Assembly (NCBI GenBank): GCA_010909725.1 | Contig: JAACMV010000024.1 | Location: forward strand, 248,001-312,000 | Direction: 5' to 3' | DNA length: 64,000 nucleotides | Source of the DNA: Picochlorum sp. 'celeri' | Lineage: Eukaryota; Chlorophyta; Trebouxiophyceae | Shown here: positions 19,873-29,016 of the stretch, one piece after another | How positions within the stretch are numbered: the first letter of the stretch is position 1 | Layout of the letters: each line of letters starts with the position of its first letter | The notes under the pieces: generated by a model | Database searches by the model: none | What the model saw: only the letters and a program-made list of their open reading frames with translations | Told to the model about the DNA's origin: nothing | Made by a program: the position numbers and the translations under genes

Positions 19873-21234
19873 TCAATCCTCATCCTGCCCTGACGACATG
19901 TCCTGGACAACATGGGCCTTGTTGCGTCTCTTGCGCAGCACTGGCTGGGCAGTAGTAGTAGTAGTATCGTTGCCGCGTTTCTTTGGACGTCCAACAGTAG
20001 ATCGACGCCACCAATCCTCCTCACGCCCGAGAAGTTGCGCCACTGGGCCATTCAGCATATCAATAGCCTTTTGCTTGGAGTCATTCTTTCCATTTCTGGC
20101 CATGCATATTTTACCATTTATCCAAGACCCCAAACGGCTCTCTTCATTCAAAACTGCCGGTCTATACTGTGGTCTTGGGCACTCAAACACACCACTGTCA
20201 GCATCCGACCATTGAGCTTCCTGTTTCTTCTGTTCCACCCAAGCTGATAACCTCTCCAGTCTCTCCGACTCTGGGATTCGTGATCGTCTCTTCCCCACTG
20301 ATTTGTGCTCTGACCCATGTTCCCTTATTTTCCTCGAGTGGGTCGCTCCTCCCTTTGGCTCTGGAGTCACTACAGTCGTCTTCTCAGAAGAAGCTTCTGC
20401 GTGTTGATGGCAGCCCAAGAGATTATACGGATCCTCATCTCCATACACACTGACATACTCGTCATACAATGTCGTCATCTCACCCGGGGTTGTCGAGGCC
20501 AGTCTATTGCTCAGCGACGATATATATTCATCAAGTTTGTAGCGCTCCATAGGGTTGGATGCAGCATCCCCCAAAACCGCCTTCTTCAGACCAGGTGTCA
20601 TCATGTCCTTTGGAGACTGTGATACCTGTCTCGTTGCAGGATTATACTCACACTCGCGCAGAATACAATGTATCACGCGCTTTTTATACTGCATACAATA
20701 CACAATAGTATTATTATAATACTAGGTCGTCATGAAAATGGATATGGAATTTTTGTTGTTTGTGTAAGAAAGATGAGGATGATGATCAACAACAATACTG
20801 GACATACATACCTCATTTTTCAAGGACACTGGACGCCTACTTCCCCCTGAAAGAATACCTTCTTCAAGCCTTTGTGCGTGTCTTGCTGATTGTTCTTCTT
20901 CTTCTTCTTCTTCTCGTTGCTGTTCTTCCTCCGAGTCGGAGTCTTCTTCTTCTTCAGAGTCTTCTTCCGAATCGTCTTCTTCCTCCACGTCGTGGGTATG
21001 CGTAGGGTTTTCCCGAGCCAGCTGGTGAGAAAAGTTTTGACAAAACAATCGTGCCACACGCACTGAAGAATCGTTGTTATCCATTTCTAAAATATTTCTG
21101 TATATATCATAAAATTTGTCTGCATGTATAAGCGACATTCCTTCCAAAAGCCGCACCATATCGCGGTCGTCCTCCGTCGCTGCTGAAACGAGCAGCAACC
21201 GGACCTCTGCGTCACATTTTCTTCGTAATGGCAT
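19873..21234 (-). CDS. Uncharacterised acidic protein with AT-hook-like tail (two exons)
   Basis: Exon 1 (21234-20812, ATG within an upstream-open frame) encodes a helical N terminus (RRKCDAEVRLLLVSA, DDRDMVRLLEGMSL, SSVRVARLFCQNFSHQLAREN) followed by a Glu/Ser-rich run. A 123-nt GTATGT-CAG intron joins in phase 0 to exon 2 (20688-19873). Exon 2 encodes YKKRVIHCILREC, an SNRLASTTPGEMTTLYDEYV segment, and a basic C-terminal region with RRSRIPESERLERL and STVGRPKKRGND, where GRPKKRG resembles an AT-hook. The combined 412-aa protein is probably nuclear (inference). No family was recognised. The exon join is supported by phase and by the lack of a usable start in the second reading frame's conserved part. 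Confidence 0.6.
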
Positions 21235-21519
21235 AGTCACTCATAAAAAAATTCTCATGTACTATGCGAATTCGTAGAATAATATTTGGGTGACTCTTGG
21301 CACGGACTGGGCGAGTCAACGAATCTCGGCGCCCTGTACCCCCTACAAAAACCCAAATGTTGATTTGAGCCTGTACAGGCTCTCGTCTGAAGGGGAGGAG
21401 GACATCACTCCATACATAGAGAGGAGAGGCCTTAAAAAAACAAAAAGAGAAGGGAACTGCTACGACGACGCACATTGTCAAATTCATACTCTCATACATT
21501 TAAGATATATAGTAGAGGT
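21235..21519. promoter_or_regulatory. Divergent promoter region with perfect 16-bp palindrome
   Basis: A 285-bp region between divergent starts. It contains GAGCCTGTACAGGCTC at 21367-21382, a perfect 16-bp palindrome about 140 bp upstream of the plus-strand ATG, and an ATAGTAGAGG tract just before that ATG. Confidence 0.45.
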
Positions 21520-22293
21520 ATGCTGTCCATACGATGCACCAGTAAGGGTGTGAGTCATCATCGTGTGGCTCACATGTCTGGACATGGTCCTAATGTTGGG
21601 CAGAGAATGTGTGTCTGTCACGCTGTCTCAGAGGTTCACCACGCGATTAAACGGCCTACGAATGATGATGTTCAGAGACTTTCCATGGGGAAAGCGTCAA
21701 AATCTGAACGTGGTTGGGGGAGTCGACAAGTGTGCCATAGACTGAACCAAGAGGAACGGAAAGCGTATGATATTGCGTTGCAAAAGGGGTATTTGACTCT
21801 GAAAGGGACTGGGTATAGGAAAGAACGGAAAGGAAGTCCCCTCGCGAATATATATAGGCAGTATTGTGATGCTCGTGATATGCTCTGTGTGAATGTGTTG
21901 CTTCGGCAGCATGGTGGGGAGCAGGGAGATGTGGTGCTGGTGGATATGACACCAAAGAGGAGATGGATGCGAGACGGTGGTGCGGTGGTGGTAGATTCTA
22001 CTATGAAGGAGGCGATTGAGCGAGGCGTGGATGATGTCATCAAGGCAGAGGGGTGGGAGGCATCCAGAGTGGCGTGTACAAGGGATATGACCCCATGGAC
22101 TGTACTCTTGCCACCGTTTCTGCTGCTCGATGATGACGAAGATAAAGATGAACATGATGTATTAGAACATTACAGTCAAGCACCCATGTGGCAGATTCCA
22201 CCGCATGTGCTTGCCTATTCTGTGGCATCCAGGCCAGAGGCAAAGGCACTGGCTGCTGCCATGAGTCAACAAGAGCATATATTTATTTCATAA
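21520..22293 (+). CDS. Uncharacterised protein, possibly organelle-targeted
   Basis: 257 aa from the ATG at 21520; the frame is open upstream but without a closer ATG. The first 50 residues are basic, His/Ser-rich and almost free of acidic residues (MLSIRCTSKGVSHHRVAHMS), suggesting an organelle transit peptide. The central block has a conserved look: NQEERKAYDIALQKGYLTLKG, then GYRKERKGSPLANIYRQYCD and VNVLLRQHGG..GDVVLVDMTPKR. The C-terminal half is acidic. I do not recognise the family. The 3' coding end overlaps the 3' coding end of the opposite-strand sucrose-phosphatase gene by 11 bp. Confidence 0.6.
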   Translation: MLSIRCTSKGVSHHRVAHMSGHGPNVGQRMCVCHAVSEVHHAIKRPTNDDVQRLSMGKASKSERGWGSRQVCHRLNQEERKAYDIALQKGYLTLKGTGYRKERKGSPLANIYRQYCDARDMLCVNVLLRQHGGEQGDVVLVDMTPKRRWMRDGGAVVVDSTMKEAIERGVDDVIKAEGWEASRVACTRDMTPWTVLLPPFLLLDDDEDKDEHDVLEHYSQAPMWQIPPHVLAYSVASRPEAKALAAAMSQQEHIFIS

Positions 22294-23290
22294 ATTTATA
22301 ATGCGATAAGCATTCAACAATGCCCGCAGGGCCGTCTTTCGACGCGAAAAACATGTTTGTATTTCCCTTGCCATGCGCATCATACCATTGCCGCAATTCC
22401 TGGTGTGCATTTGCAACAATACATCCATGCACATGGGGTACTTCAAAAAGCTCAATATCATTCCCACTGTCTCCACATACCACTACTGCATCGACTTTGT
22501 CGCTCATCTGCACCTCACCCTTATCATCCCGTGTATGGACTCCAAGCTGCTCCAGTAAAAAGGCCAATGCCTTGCCTTTACTGGCTCTCTGAGGGAGAAT
22601 GTCCAAATCAACACTGCCAGAATAAATGACATTTGCAGCAATCCCTTTCGCATCCAACGCCCCACGCAATCCATCTATCGCTTTTTGTATGTGCTCCGCA
22701 TTGTCTCCATGCACTTTATACGACACTTTATGCGGCCTCTGCTCTGTCTCCTGCTGCAATGTGAAGTGTACCCCATCCACATGGCATGCCTCCACCACAG
22801 ACAACACCATATTCCTATCCCACCCTTGCCCATCCAAGTATGATTCCCATGCCTCATCCGTCTTGCTCATATGATCCACCAAGATCTCTGTCCCGACTGA
22901 ACAGACGAGCACATCAGGTTGCAGCAGTGGCACGTGCTCTGCCAGCTCTCGATACAACACTGGCGATCTCCCCGAGGAAAATATCAGCGTTGACCCTGTC
23001 GTTGAGAATTGGGTCTTCCATATCTCATTAAATGCACGCAAATCGCGATGATCAGGGTCGTGGTGGTTCACCATGGTCCAATCCAAATCAGACACGAGAA
23101 TGACCTTTGATGAACCCTCCTGCGCTTCCGCCATACTGCTCCGCGATCTGAATGAATTTTTATGATGTAAATCTAATCCTGAGTGCCTTGGCGTGTATAA
23201 TGAAGGGAATAACCGTGGAAGACACGTGGTTTTAACCTGAAACACAGGGCTTGTGCGTTGACAAGAGAAACAACCCGAGACACCCACCAT
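22283..23290 (-). CDS. SPP: Sucrose-6F-phosphate phosphohydrolase (HAD family)
   Basis: SPP removes the phosphate from sucrose-6F-phosphate, the last step of sucrose synthesis. The 335-aa protein has HAD motif I as VSDLDWTMVNHHDPD and motif II in FSSGRSPVLYRELAE. It also has the sucrose-phosphatase blocks VGTEI, ETEQRPHKVSYKV and YSGSVDLDILPQRASKGKALAFL, and motif IV CGDSGNDIELF. It ends after the HAD domain and lacks the C-terminal S6PP_C extension of land-plant SPPs, as in cyanobacterial SPP. About 50 residues precede the domain; translation from Met53 (MAEAQEG) would give a cytosolic form, while the upstream ATG adds a Ser/Arg-rich leader of uncertain role. It overlaps the convergent neighbour by 11 bp. 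Confidence 0.92.
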   Translation of the reverse strand: MVGVSGCFSCQRTSPVFQVKTTCLPRLFPSLYTPRHSGLDLHHKNSFRSRSSMAEAQEGSSKVILVSDLDWTMVNHHDPDHRDLRAFNEIWKTQFSTTGSTLIFSSGRSPVLYRELAEHVPLLQPDVLVCSVGTEILVDHMSKTDEAWESYLDGQGWDRNMVLSVVEACHVDGVHFTLQQETEQRPHKVSYKVHGDNAEHIQKAIDGLRGALDAKGIAANVIYSGSVDLDILPQRASKGKALAFLLEQLGVHTRDDKGEVQMSDKVDAVVVCGDSGNDIELFEVPHVHGCIVANAHQELRQWYDAHGKGNTNMFFASKDGPAGIVECLSHYKFMK

Positions 23291-23666
23291 CCACTGTGTG
23301 TGTTTATTGTGGATGCATACTTTATATGTAATGCTCCAGTCATCATCATCATCAGATGACGATGAGGGTGGTTTTTCTCCAAATGAAAATGGTATTTATT
23401 GTTCTATTCAAGGACTCGGATGGACATGCAGACAGGTGTGTACAACAAGACCGAGGCATCGCAGTAGGATTTCCTAATATTTTTCCACATATACCACCTA
23501 CGTCTCTTTGTGATACAAGAGGTACGACTGCACAGACCAATAATACTACTGCTAGAAGAATACAATCGAGTCGATCGATCAATCAGGTCGTCTCGATTCA
23601 GACGACATGTTCTCAACACACGTACATGATTCCATGCAGATTTATTTAATACATATATAGGAGACT
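23291..23666. promoter_or_regulatory. Divergent intergenic region SPP / Sec61beta
   Basis: A 376-bp region between divergent starts. Short repeats such as ATCATCATCATC near 23342 and GTCGATCGATCAATC near 23571 are present. No gene or RNA was recognised. Confidence 0.45.
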
Positions 23667-23849
23667 ATGGCACCAGTTGGAACGAGAGGGGCCCGCAAGG
23701 CTCCTGCTACAGCAGCTGCAGCTGCAGCCAGTTACTATGGAGAAGAGAGCACGCTGATTGAATTATCACCTGAGCAGGTCATGTACTTGGCTATTGGATT
23801 CATTATTGTTGTCTTCATCTTGCATATATTTGGTAAATTGGCTGCATGA
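23667..23849 (+). CDS. SEC61B: Protein transport protein Sec61 subunit beta
   Basis: A 60-aa tail-anchored protein. It has a short cytosolic part with an Ala-rich run, then ESTLIELSPEQVMYLAIGF leading into a single C-terminal transmembrane helix (FIIVVFILHIFGKLAA). Sec61beta is the small subunit of the ER protein-conducting channel. Length, the SPEQV-x(3)-IGF block and C-terminal helix match plant and algal orthologues. It is intronless. Confidence 0.93.
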   Translation: MAPVGTRGARKAPATAAAAAASYYGEESTLIELSPEQVMYLAIGFIIVVFILHIFGKLAA

Positions 23850-24369
23850 GAAGAGAGATTGGTTGTTTGGTAGTTTTTCAAAACATATCAGGATACCTTG
23901 TTCTTTGACGTATTGTAACGCGACCTCATTCATGATGTACATACTCGTGTATGTATGACGTGGTTGTGATTGATTGATGTATGTACATCTATCGATACAC
24001 GACTGTCTCCCTCCTGATCGGCTACTGATGATCTGCTTGGTCTTTGTTGTTCATTCCTATAAAAGTGTTGTTGGGAAATGGCATCTGGAAAGGAAGAAGA
24101 CAATGCATACAGATCTGAGAGGCCAGTTTATGCTCCCGCATACAGAATTCGATCAACAAGAGCATGTAAATTGATTTTGTTTGCTAGGATTCAAGACGAC
24201 TGTCCAGAATATTGACGAACACGGGACATGGGCGACTCTTGAGCATTGGCGCTTTTGTTGTCAGAGGAGAGGATTAGAGACACAGTGACCGAGATTTCAT
24301 ATAGCATTTAGGATTTCTATTAATATCATGCATTGAAGATAGGATTGGTCGTGGTAGGTGAGAGGAAGA
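23850..24369. other. Intergenic region with possible small ORF
   Basis: A 520-bp region between Sec61beta and the SMP-C2 gene. It contains a TATAAAA at 24058-24064, 14 nt before an ATG (24078) opening a 45-codon frame to 24215. The region also shows GATT repeats near 23968. Nothing else was recognised. Confidence 0.4.
24078..24215 (+). CDS. Possible small protein (45 aa), low confidence
   Basis: The frame starts MASGKEEDNAYRSERPVYAP, continues AYRIRSTRACKLILF and ends in DDCPEY. It is preceded by a TATA-like box 14 nt upstream. The composition (charged N terminus, basic middle) is not random-looking, but there is no homologue I recognise. It could equally be a first exon or non-coding. Confidence 0.25.
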   Translation: MASGKEEDNAYRSERPVYAPAYRIRSTRACKLILFARIQDDCPEY

Positions 24370-27348
24370 ATGGAAAGTGTGACGCCAATGCTACGGTTAT
24401 CAGGCGTTCGCGGCGCAATATCGTACATGCCGCGGGGTACACGTTACATATATGGAACAATCAGCAATGGCCGGGGAAGATTGGGTAGACAGCGACGTAT
24501 GATGTTGCCCCAAGGTGTGTCAAAGGGAACGGCGTCTTCTTGGACGGTGGATGCACGTGAGGAGTGGCATGTGGAAGACGAGGAAGTGATTAGTGAGTTG
24601 GCAGTTGTTGCTCCTGCGGATAAGGTGCATGGGAATGAGACGAGAGATGAGGTGACCATGTTTGTGCTTGGTGGTTTGGCTGCCGTGGGGACACACTATG
24701 TGTTGAGGTTCTTGGGGACTCTGCCTGTTATACGAGACTTGGTAAAGCGATTTATATGGTGGGCAGAGCCGAAATTGCGGTCGAAAGATTCGGTGTCGTT
24801 GCTTGGGAGTTCGAGTGATGCAGAGGCAGCAGATGGCGATGGTGGCGTCAAGCAAGAGGAGCCAAGCAGTAGTAGCTCTAGATGGCGAGGAAATGTCGTA
24901 CCGTACGCAGATAGTGGTCTCATTTCATTAAAAGATGAGAAAAAGTCATCGTCGTTAGTGGATATAGAGGGAGGGGAGACTGTCGAATGGGTGAACATGT
25001 GCTGGAGAAAGGCGTGGCGAGTATATCAGAGAGGTTTGGAGAGATGGCTTGCTGACCTCCTGCAGCCTGTGTTTGATAGTTTAGTTCAGGATAAAATGGT
25101 TCCTGCATTTGTTCAAAAGCTTAGGATTACAGAGTTTACGCTTGATCACGAAGCTCCTTATTTCACAAACATGCGTAGGAGGAGCAGTAGGAAGGACTCG
25201 GACTTGAATGGTGTTGTGGATGTGAGATACACTGGCGGGGCTCGAATGGTCCTGTCGATTGAAATAGGTACCAAGAATCGATATAGCCGATTGAAAGTTC
25301 CTGTCATGGTTTCTGATTTGGATTTGGAGTGTCGATTATGGCTCAAGCTGAGGCTCGCCCCCATGTGTCCCTACATTGGGACAATGAGCCTTGCATTCGT
25401 CGGACCACCAACAATAAAGGTCCAATTATCCCCGTATGATAGGATTAAATTGATGAGGATTCCAGTGATTCAGCCCTTCTTGACCAAACTGTTCACGGTA
25501 GATTTGCCCAGATTGATGACCTTGCCAAATAAATTGGACATTGCCATTCCTCCTGCAGTCACGGCTGTGGCGGAGGCTGCCGTGGGTCGAGATGCAGTCA
25601 TGAGGGCTGTTGCATCTGCTGTCTTACAAGCAGATGCGCTTGAGCATGCGTTAGTATCAGCGTTGCCCCTTGGTCCCCAAGGAGCAGCAGGCGGTATTTC
25701 TCTGCCTGATTTGTTCCGAGGAGAGTTGTTGGTCACATTGAAAGGAGCAAAGGATCTTCCTGTGTGGGGATTCCCTTGGCAGAGTAATCCATACTGTAGA
25801 CTGGCGTTGGGAGCGCAGGCTGTTATGAGTAGAAAGGATAATGAAACATCACAGCCATCACGGCATCGTGGACCTGTATGGAATCAGGAGTTTCAATTTT
25901 TGGTCGAGGATTCGTCAGTCCAGGCTCTAGAAATATGGATTATGGATAGCCCTATCACTGGAAGGACGGATGTTGCATATGCCAAGATTCCTTTGTCAGA
26001 ATTACCTTCCACAGGAGCCATGGATGCATGGTTTGATTTAAAGAGCAGCATGCCAGCAGAGACCTCTGGCGGATCTGTACGAATGTCACTGACATACAAA
26101 CCATTCCAAGATGATGATATCGATAGTGGGTATCGGGAAGCTGCCGCGCAAGCATTCTCGCTTGAAGAGGATCGACCAGTTTCTGATGATATTATAGATG
26201 TCAAGACTGCTGCAGATGCCAGTTCAAGGGCAGCCGTTGCAGCATCTGCAGCAGCCGCGGCAGTTGCTGTGACAAAAGCTGCAGCTGCGCGAGCTGCTGC
26301 TCGTCTCTCCAGAATGGCCACGGAAGCAAATGAGAACAAACCAGAACAGGATGATGGTGAAACTCCAAAAGCACCAGAAGAACAAGAACAAGAACAACAA
26401 GAGCCTGAAAGGGACATCATGGTTCGAGAACTTAATACAATGGCAGAAACGATGCATCACTTGGAGGATGAGATTACGGCGCTGAATGAAGGAGGAAATG
26501 GGGCATCCACCAAGGCTGTTGAACTCTTGTCAACCGCAGAGTCTCGTGCAGTCTCAGCAATGAATGAAGGAGATGTCCACAAGGCGAATGAAATATTAGG
26601 AGATGCTGCGAAAACCCTTGAAGAACATATTAGAGAATCGAGGGAATCCCACCAGCATTCAAATGGCGCAGAGGATGACGACCATGTCTCAGGGCAGGAA
26701 AAGGCAGAAAGGGCCATCACAGCAGCAAGAGCAGCAGCACAGGCTGCAGCCATCGCAGTGACTGAAGCTGACTCGGTACGTCATAGCACAATAGAAGAAG
26801 AAAATAAACCATACCATATTATCTCCGACTCGGAAGATTCCTGGGGAACTGATGCCACACCATCCACATCCTCCCCCAAAACACAGTCAAAGCCCACGCT
26901 GCCTCAAAACCTTGAGGAACAGGGCTCCGATGACGAGCAACAATCAGAGGCACCATGGTGGAATAAAGCATCCGGTTGGATCATGAGTCACCTGGGAAAG
27001 AAGGACACCTCGGAACGAGATACTGCTGTCGAAGATGCCGATGGAAGCGCAGTCAACACCAGTGACATGTCATGGTTTGACTACCAAAACTTGACACCAG
27101 AGGACAGGAGACGACTTCCAGTAGGAGATATTGTCTTGGGAGATGATATTCCTATCGAAGAAATCGCCGCAGAAGTCCAAAAGAGCTGGAAACTCAGAGA
27201 CGTACACGTAGAGACGCTCGTCCAAAAAGCTCTGGAAGCCAGACAGCGACAAAATGAACTCCCCCTGCTCCTCATCACCTCCATCATGGCAACCTCAAGT
27301 GCCATTCTGTTATCCATTGTACTGTATAGACTTTTGCAGTCGAACTAG
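24370..27348 (+). CDS. SMP- and C2-domain membrane-contact-site protein (NTMC2/E-Syt-like)
   Basis: A 992-aa protein from the ATG at 24370. A basic N terminus (possible plastid transit peptide) precedes a hydrophobic anchor (TMFVLGGLAAVGTHYVLRFL). The SMP lipid-transfer domain spans about residues 210-400: EWVNMCWRKAWRVYQRGLER, TEFTLDHEAPYF, then LRLAPMCPYIGTMSLAFVGPP and IPVIQPFLTKLFTVDLPRLM. A C2 domain follows (about 450-575: GELLVTLKGAKDLPVW..NPYCRLAL). Its first loop lacks the usual calcium-binding Asp residues, suggesting calcium-independent binding. An Ala-rich coiled-coil region, an acidic tail and a C-terminal hydrophobic helix complete it. Related plant NTMC2-type proteins tether the ER to other membranes; the exact membrane here is inferred. 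Confidence 0.85.
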   Translation: MESVTPMLRLSGVRGAISYMPRGTRYIYGTISNGRGRLGRQRRMMLPQGVSKGTASSWTVDAREEWHVEDEEVISELAVVAPADKVHGNETRDEVTMFVLGGLAAVGTHYVLRFLGTLPVIRDLVKRFIWWAEPKLRSKDSVSLLGSSSDAEAADGDGGVKQEEPSSSSSRWRGNVVPYADSGLISLKDEKKSSSLVDIEGGETVEWVNMCWRKAWRVYQRGLERWLADLLQPVFDSLVQDKMVPAFVQKLRITEFTLDHEAPYFTNMRRRSSRKDSDLNGVVDVRYTGGARMVLSIEIGTKNRYSRLKVPVMVSDLDLECRLWLKLRLAPMCPYIGTMSLAFVGPPTIKVQLSPYDRIKLMRIPVIQPFLTKLFTVDLPRLMTLPNKLDIAIPPAVTAVAEAAVGRDAVMRAVASAVLQADALEHALVSALPLGPQGAAGGISLPDLFRGELLVTLKGAKDLPVWGFPWQSNPYCRLALGAQAVMSRKDNETSQPSRHRGPVWNQEFQFLVEDSSVQALEIWIMDSPITGRTDVAYAKIPLSELPSTGAMDAWFDLKSSMPAETSGGSVRMSLTYKPFQDDDIDSGYREAAAQAFSLEEDRPVSDDIIDVKTAADASSRAAVAASAAAAAVAVTKAAAARAAARLSRMATEANENKPEQDDGETPKAPEEQEQEQQEPERDIMVRELNTMAETMHHLEDEITALNEGGNGASTKAVELLSTAESRAVSAMNEGDVHKANEILGDAAKTLEEHIRESRESHQHSNGAEDDDHVSGQEKAERAITAARAAAQAAAIAVTEADSVRHSTIEEENKPYHIISDSEDSWGTDATPSTSSPKTQSKPTLPQNLEEQGSDDEQQSEAPWWNKASGWIMSHLGKKDTSERDTAVEDADGSAVNTSDMSWFDYQNLTPEDRRRLPVGDIVLGDDIPIEEIAAEVQKSWKLRDVHVETLVQKALEARQRQNELPLLLITSIMATSSAILLSIVLYRLLQSN

Positions 27349-27736
27349 CCGTGTAACACGTACTTCCCTGTACATTGCCGCAGACACCCTGTACATTCTC
27401 TCTCACCTCGGGACAACAACGGCAGTTGCCATCGCCGGTCAGACAGAAGTTGACCGTTCAACGGTCGAGCGTCAGACACGTGAAAAAATATACAACCGCC
27501 ACCGCATCGCTCCCCCGATGTATATCAAATTATTTCATTTTATTTCATATACCAAGCATAGAACGAGTGAGGTATTGTTTTGAGCACGAGAGACGCTTTT
27601 TGTTTTTCAAGCAGAACTTGAGTTGAGCTAGTTTGCCGCCAAGCGTGTTTACCTCATCACTGCTTTCCGCGTTGAATCACACTTGATTGTACTAAATATA
27701 TAATTCATCGCTTGAACTACTACTAATACAACAAAG
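27349..27736. promoter_or_regulatory. Upstream region of first LPMO gene
   Basis: A 388-bp region. At 27436-27466 it holds CGGTC-N11-GACCG-N5-CGGTC, a variant of the element seen upstream of three other genes. A CTACTACTAA tract (27717-27726) lies just before the ATG. No additional gene was recognised. Confidence 0.45.
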
Positions 27737-28601
27737 ATGTTCGCTGTTGCGTTGCTTTGCAACCTGGCGTTGCTCTGTCTTGGTCTATTTCCAACCACTG
27801 TACAGTCACATGGATTTCTCCATGCCCCAAAGTCTCGTAATTTCATCGCCTCGAGCGCTGGGAACTTTTGTCCTCATTGCTTAAATGGAGGTACTGTTGA
27901 ACGAGTGTCTCAATCTGGATCACTTCAGTGGCCTCAGGGGGAGCATGGTATTTGTGGGGATGCAAAAATGGATACAGTGCCACGGGCCCATGAAGCAGGA
28001 GGAAAGTTTTATACACCTGCCACATATGAGACATTTGAGCAAGGACAAGTAATGAACATCAATATTACCGTGACAACGAATCATAATGGACGGTTTGCTT
28101 TCCGAATTTGTCGAGTCGGTGGGGGGTATGATGATGCCCAGAAGAGAGAGGAGGCAGAGCTGACCGAGGACTGTCTGAACCAGAATGTGCTGAAACAAGC
28201 CAACGTTCAAGGAGCTCAAAAACCCGGTGAGAAATGGTTCTATACAACGCCTGGAGACCCCATGTATACGGAATATTCGTTATGGTATGACCTCCCCAAA
28301 GATTTGACCTGTGATGGTGTCTCCAGCCACTGCGTTATGCAGTGGCAATGGGTCACCATGAACAGCTGCGTGCCCAAAGATTCTCCAAAACAGTATAGGA
28401 GACCAATAGGTCTTCGATATTGTGAAGATGAAGGATCCCCATATCCAGAGGTATGTTGATGATGATTGTTGTCCTTTTGTGCTTTTTTTTTTCTTCTAAT
28501 CCTTCTTCTTCTCCGTTCTGTAGGAATTCTGGAACTGTGCTGACATCGTTATCAAACCCACACAAGGACAATATTCTCGCAAATTGAAAATGCTGCATTG
28601 A
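27737..28601 (+). CDS. AA15-like lytic polysaccharide monooxygenase, catalytic domain only (two exons)
   Basis: A secreted copper enzyme of the chitin-binding type-4/LPMO AA15 type, predicted to cleave chitin or cellulose oxidatively. The signal peptide (FAVALLCNLALLCLGLF) is followed by the mature N terminus HGFLHAP, whose His1 forms half of the copper histidine brace. The second His is in TVTTNHNGRFAF. Cys-rich family blocks are FCPHCLNGGTV, HGICGD, QKPGEKWFYTTPGD, LTCDGVSSHCVMQWQW and SYRRP-like PKQYRRPIG. A 73-nt GTATGT-TAG intron (28451-28523) separates exon 1 from a short exon 2 encoding EFWNCADIVIKPT and ending KMLH; the same EFWNCAD block is uninterrupted in the neighbouring paralogue. 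The product is 263 aa. Confidence 0.88.
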
Positions 28602-29016
28602 TGATACAATGCTTTTTTCATTTTGACATGCAAGCAATGCCAACATCAAGCGTGTGTGTCTGTAGAGAGCGAGAGAGAAGTTTCATGCCCAAGTATACTA
28701 CACTACATAATAAATCATAATGATTCCTTTGCCATAAATAATAATAATAATTCTTTCCTAATAATAATGAATTTGATTGTGTCTTCCACACCTGTTTGAC
28801 CTACCTAGTTTTGATTTGAATAGAATGTGGTGCACTCTCATGAGAGAGATGCATGCAGTTGGTCAACGCTCTGCCAAGCCAAACATCTTGACGGTTGACC
28901 AGATTGCATTGCAACGGCGGTTGCGGCAACGTCGACATTCCGAGCATCATCCGACACAGGTACATAAACCCTATTATTAATTTTTTTATATACATACAGT
29001 GAAAAAAAGTATTGGA
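28602..29016. other. Intergenic region between LPMO paralogues
   Basis: A 415-bp region with AT-rich tracts, including ATAATAATAAT near 28738. TGGTCAAC (28860-28867) and GTTGACCA (28894-28901) form an 8-bp inverted pair. An open frame from ATG 28825 to 28980 (MWCTLMREMHAVGQRSAKPN onward) has a basic stretch LQRRLRQRRHSEHH; I cannot support it as a gene. Confidence 0.35.

Noticed and set aside
21697..22155. Several minus-strand frames inside 21520-22293
   Set aside because: Shadows of the plus-strand gene; sequence is His/Pro/Ser-rich without domains.
28825..28980. Small frame MWCTLMREMHAVGQ... before the second LPMO
   Set aside because: No homologue recognised; splicing at its GTACAT donor to the next acceptor gives an immediate stop, so coding status is unsupported.
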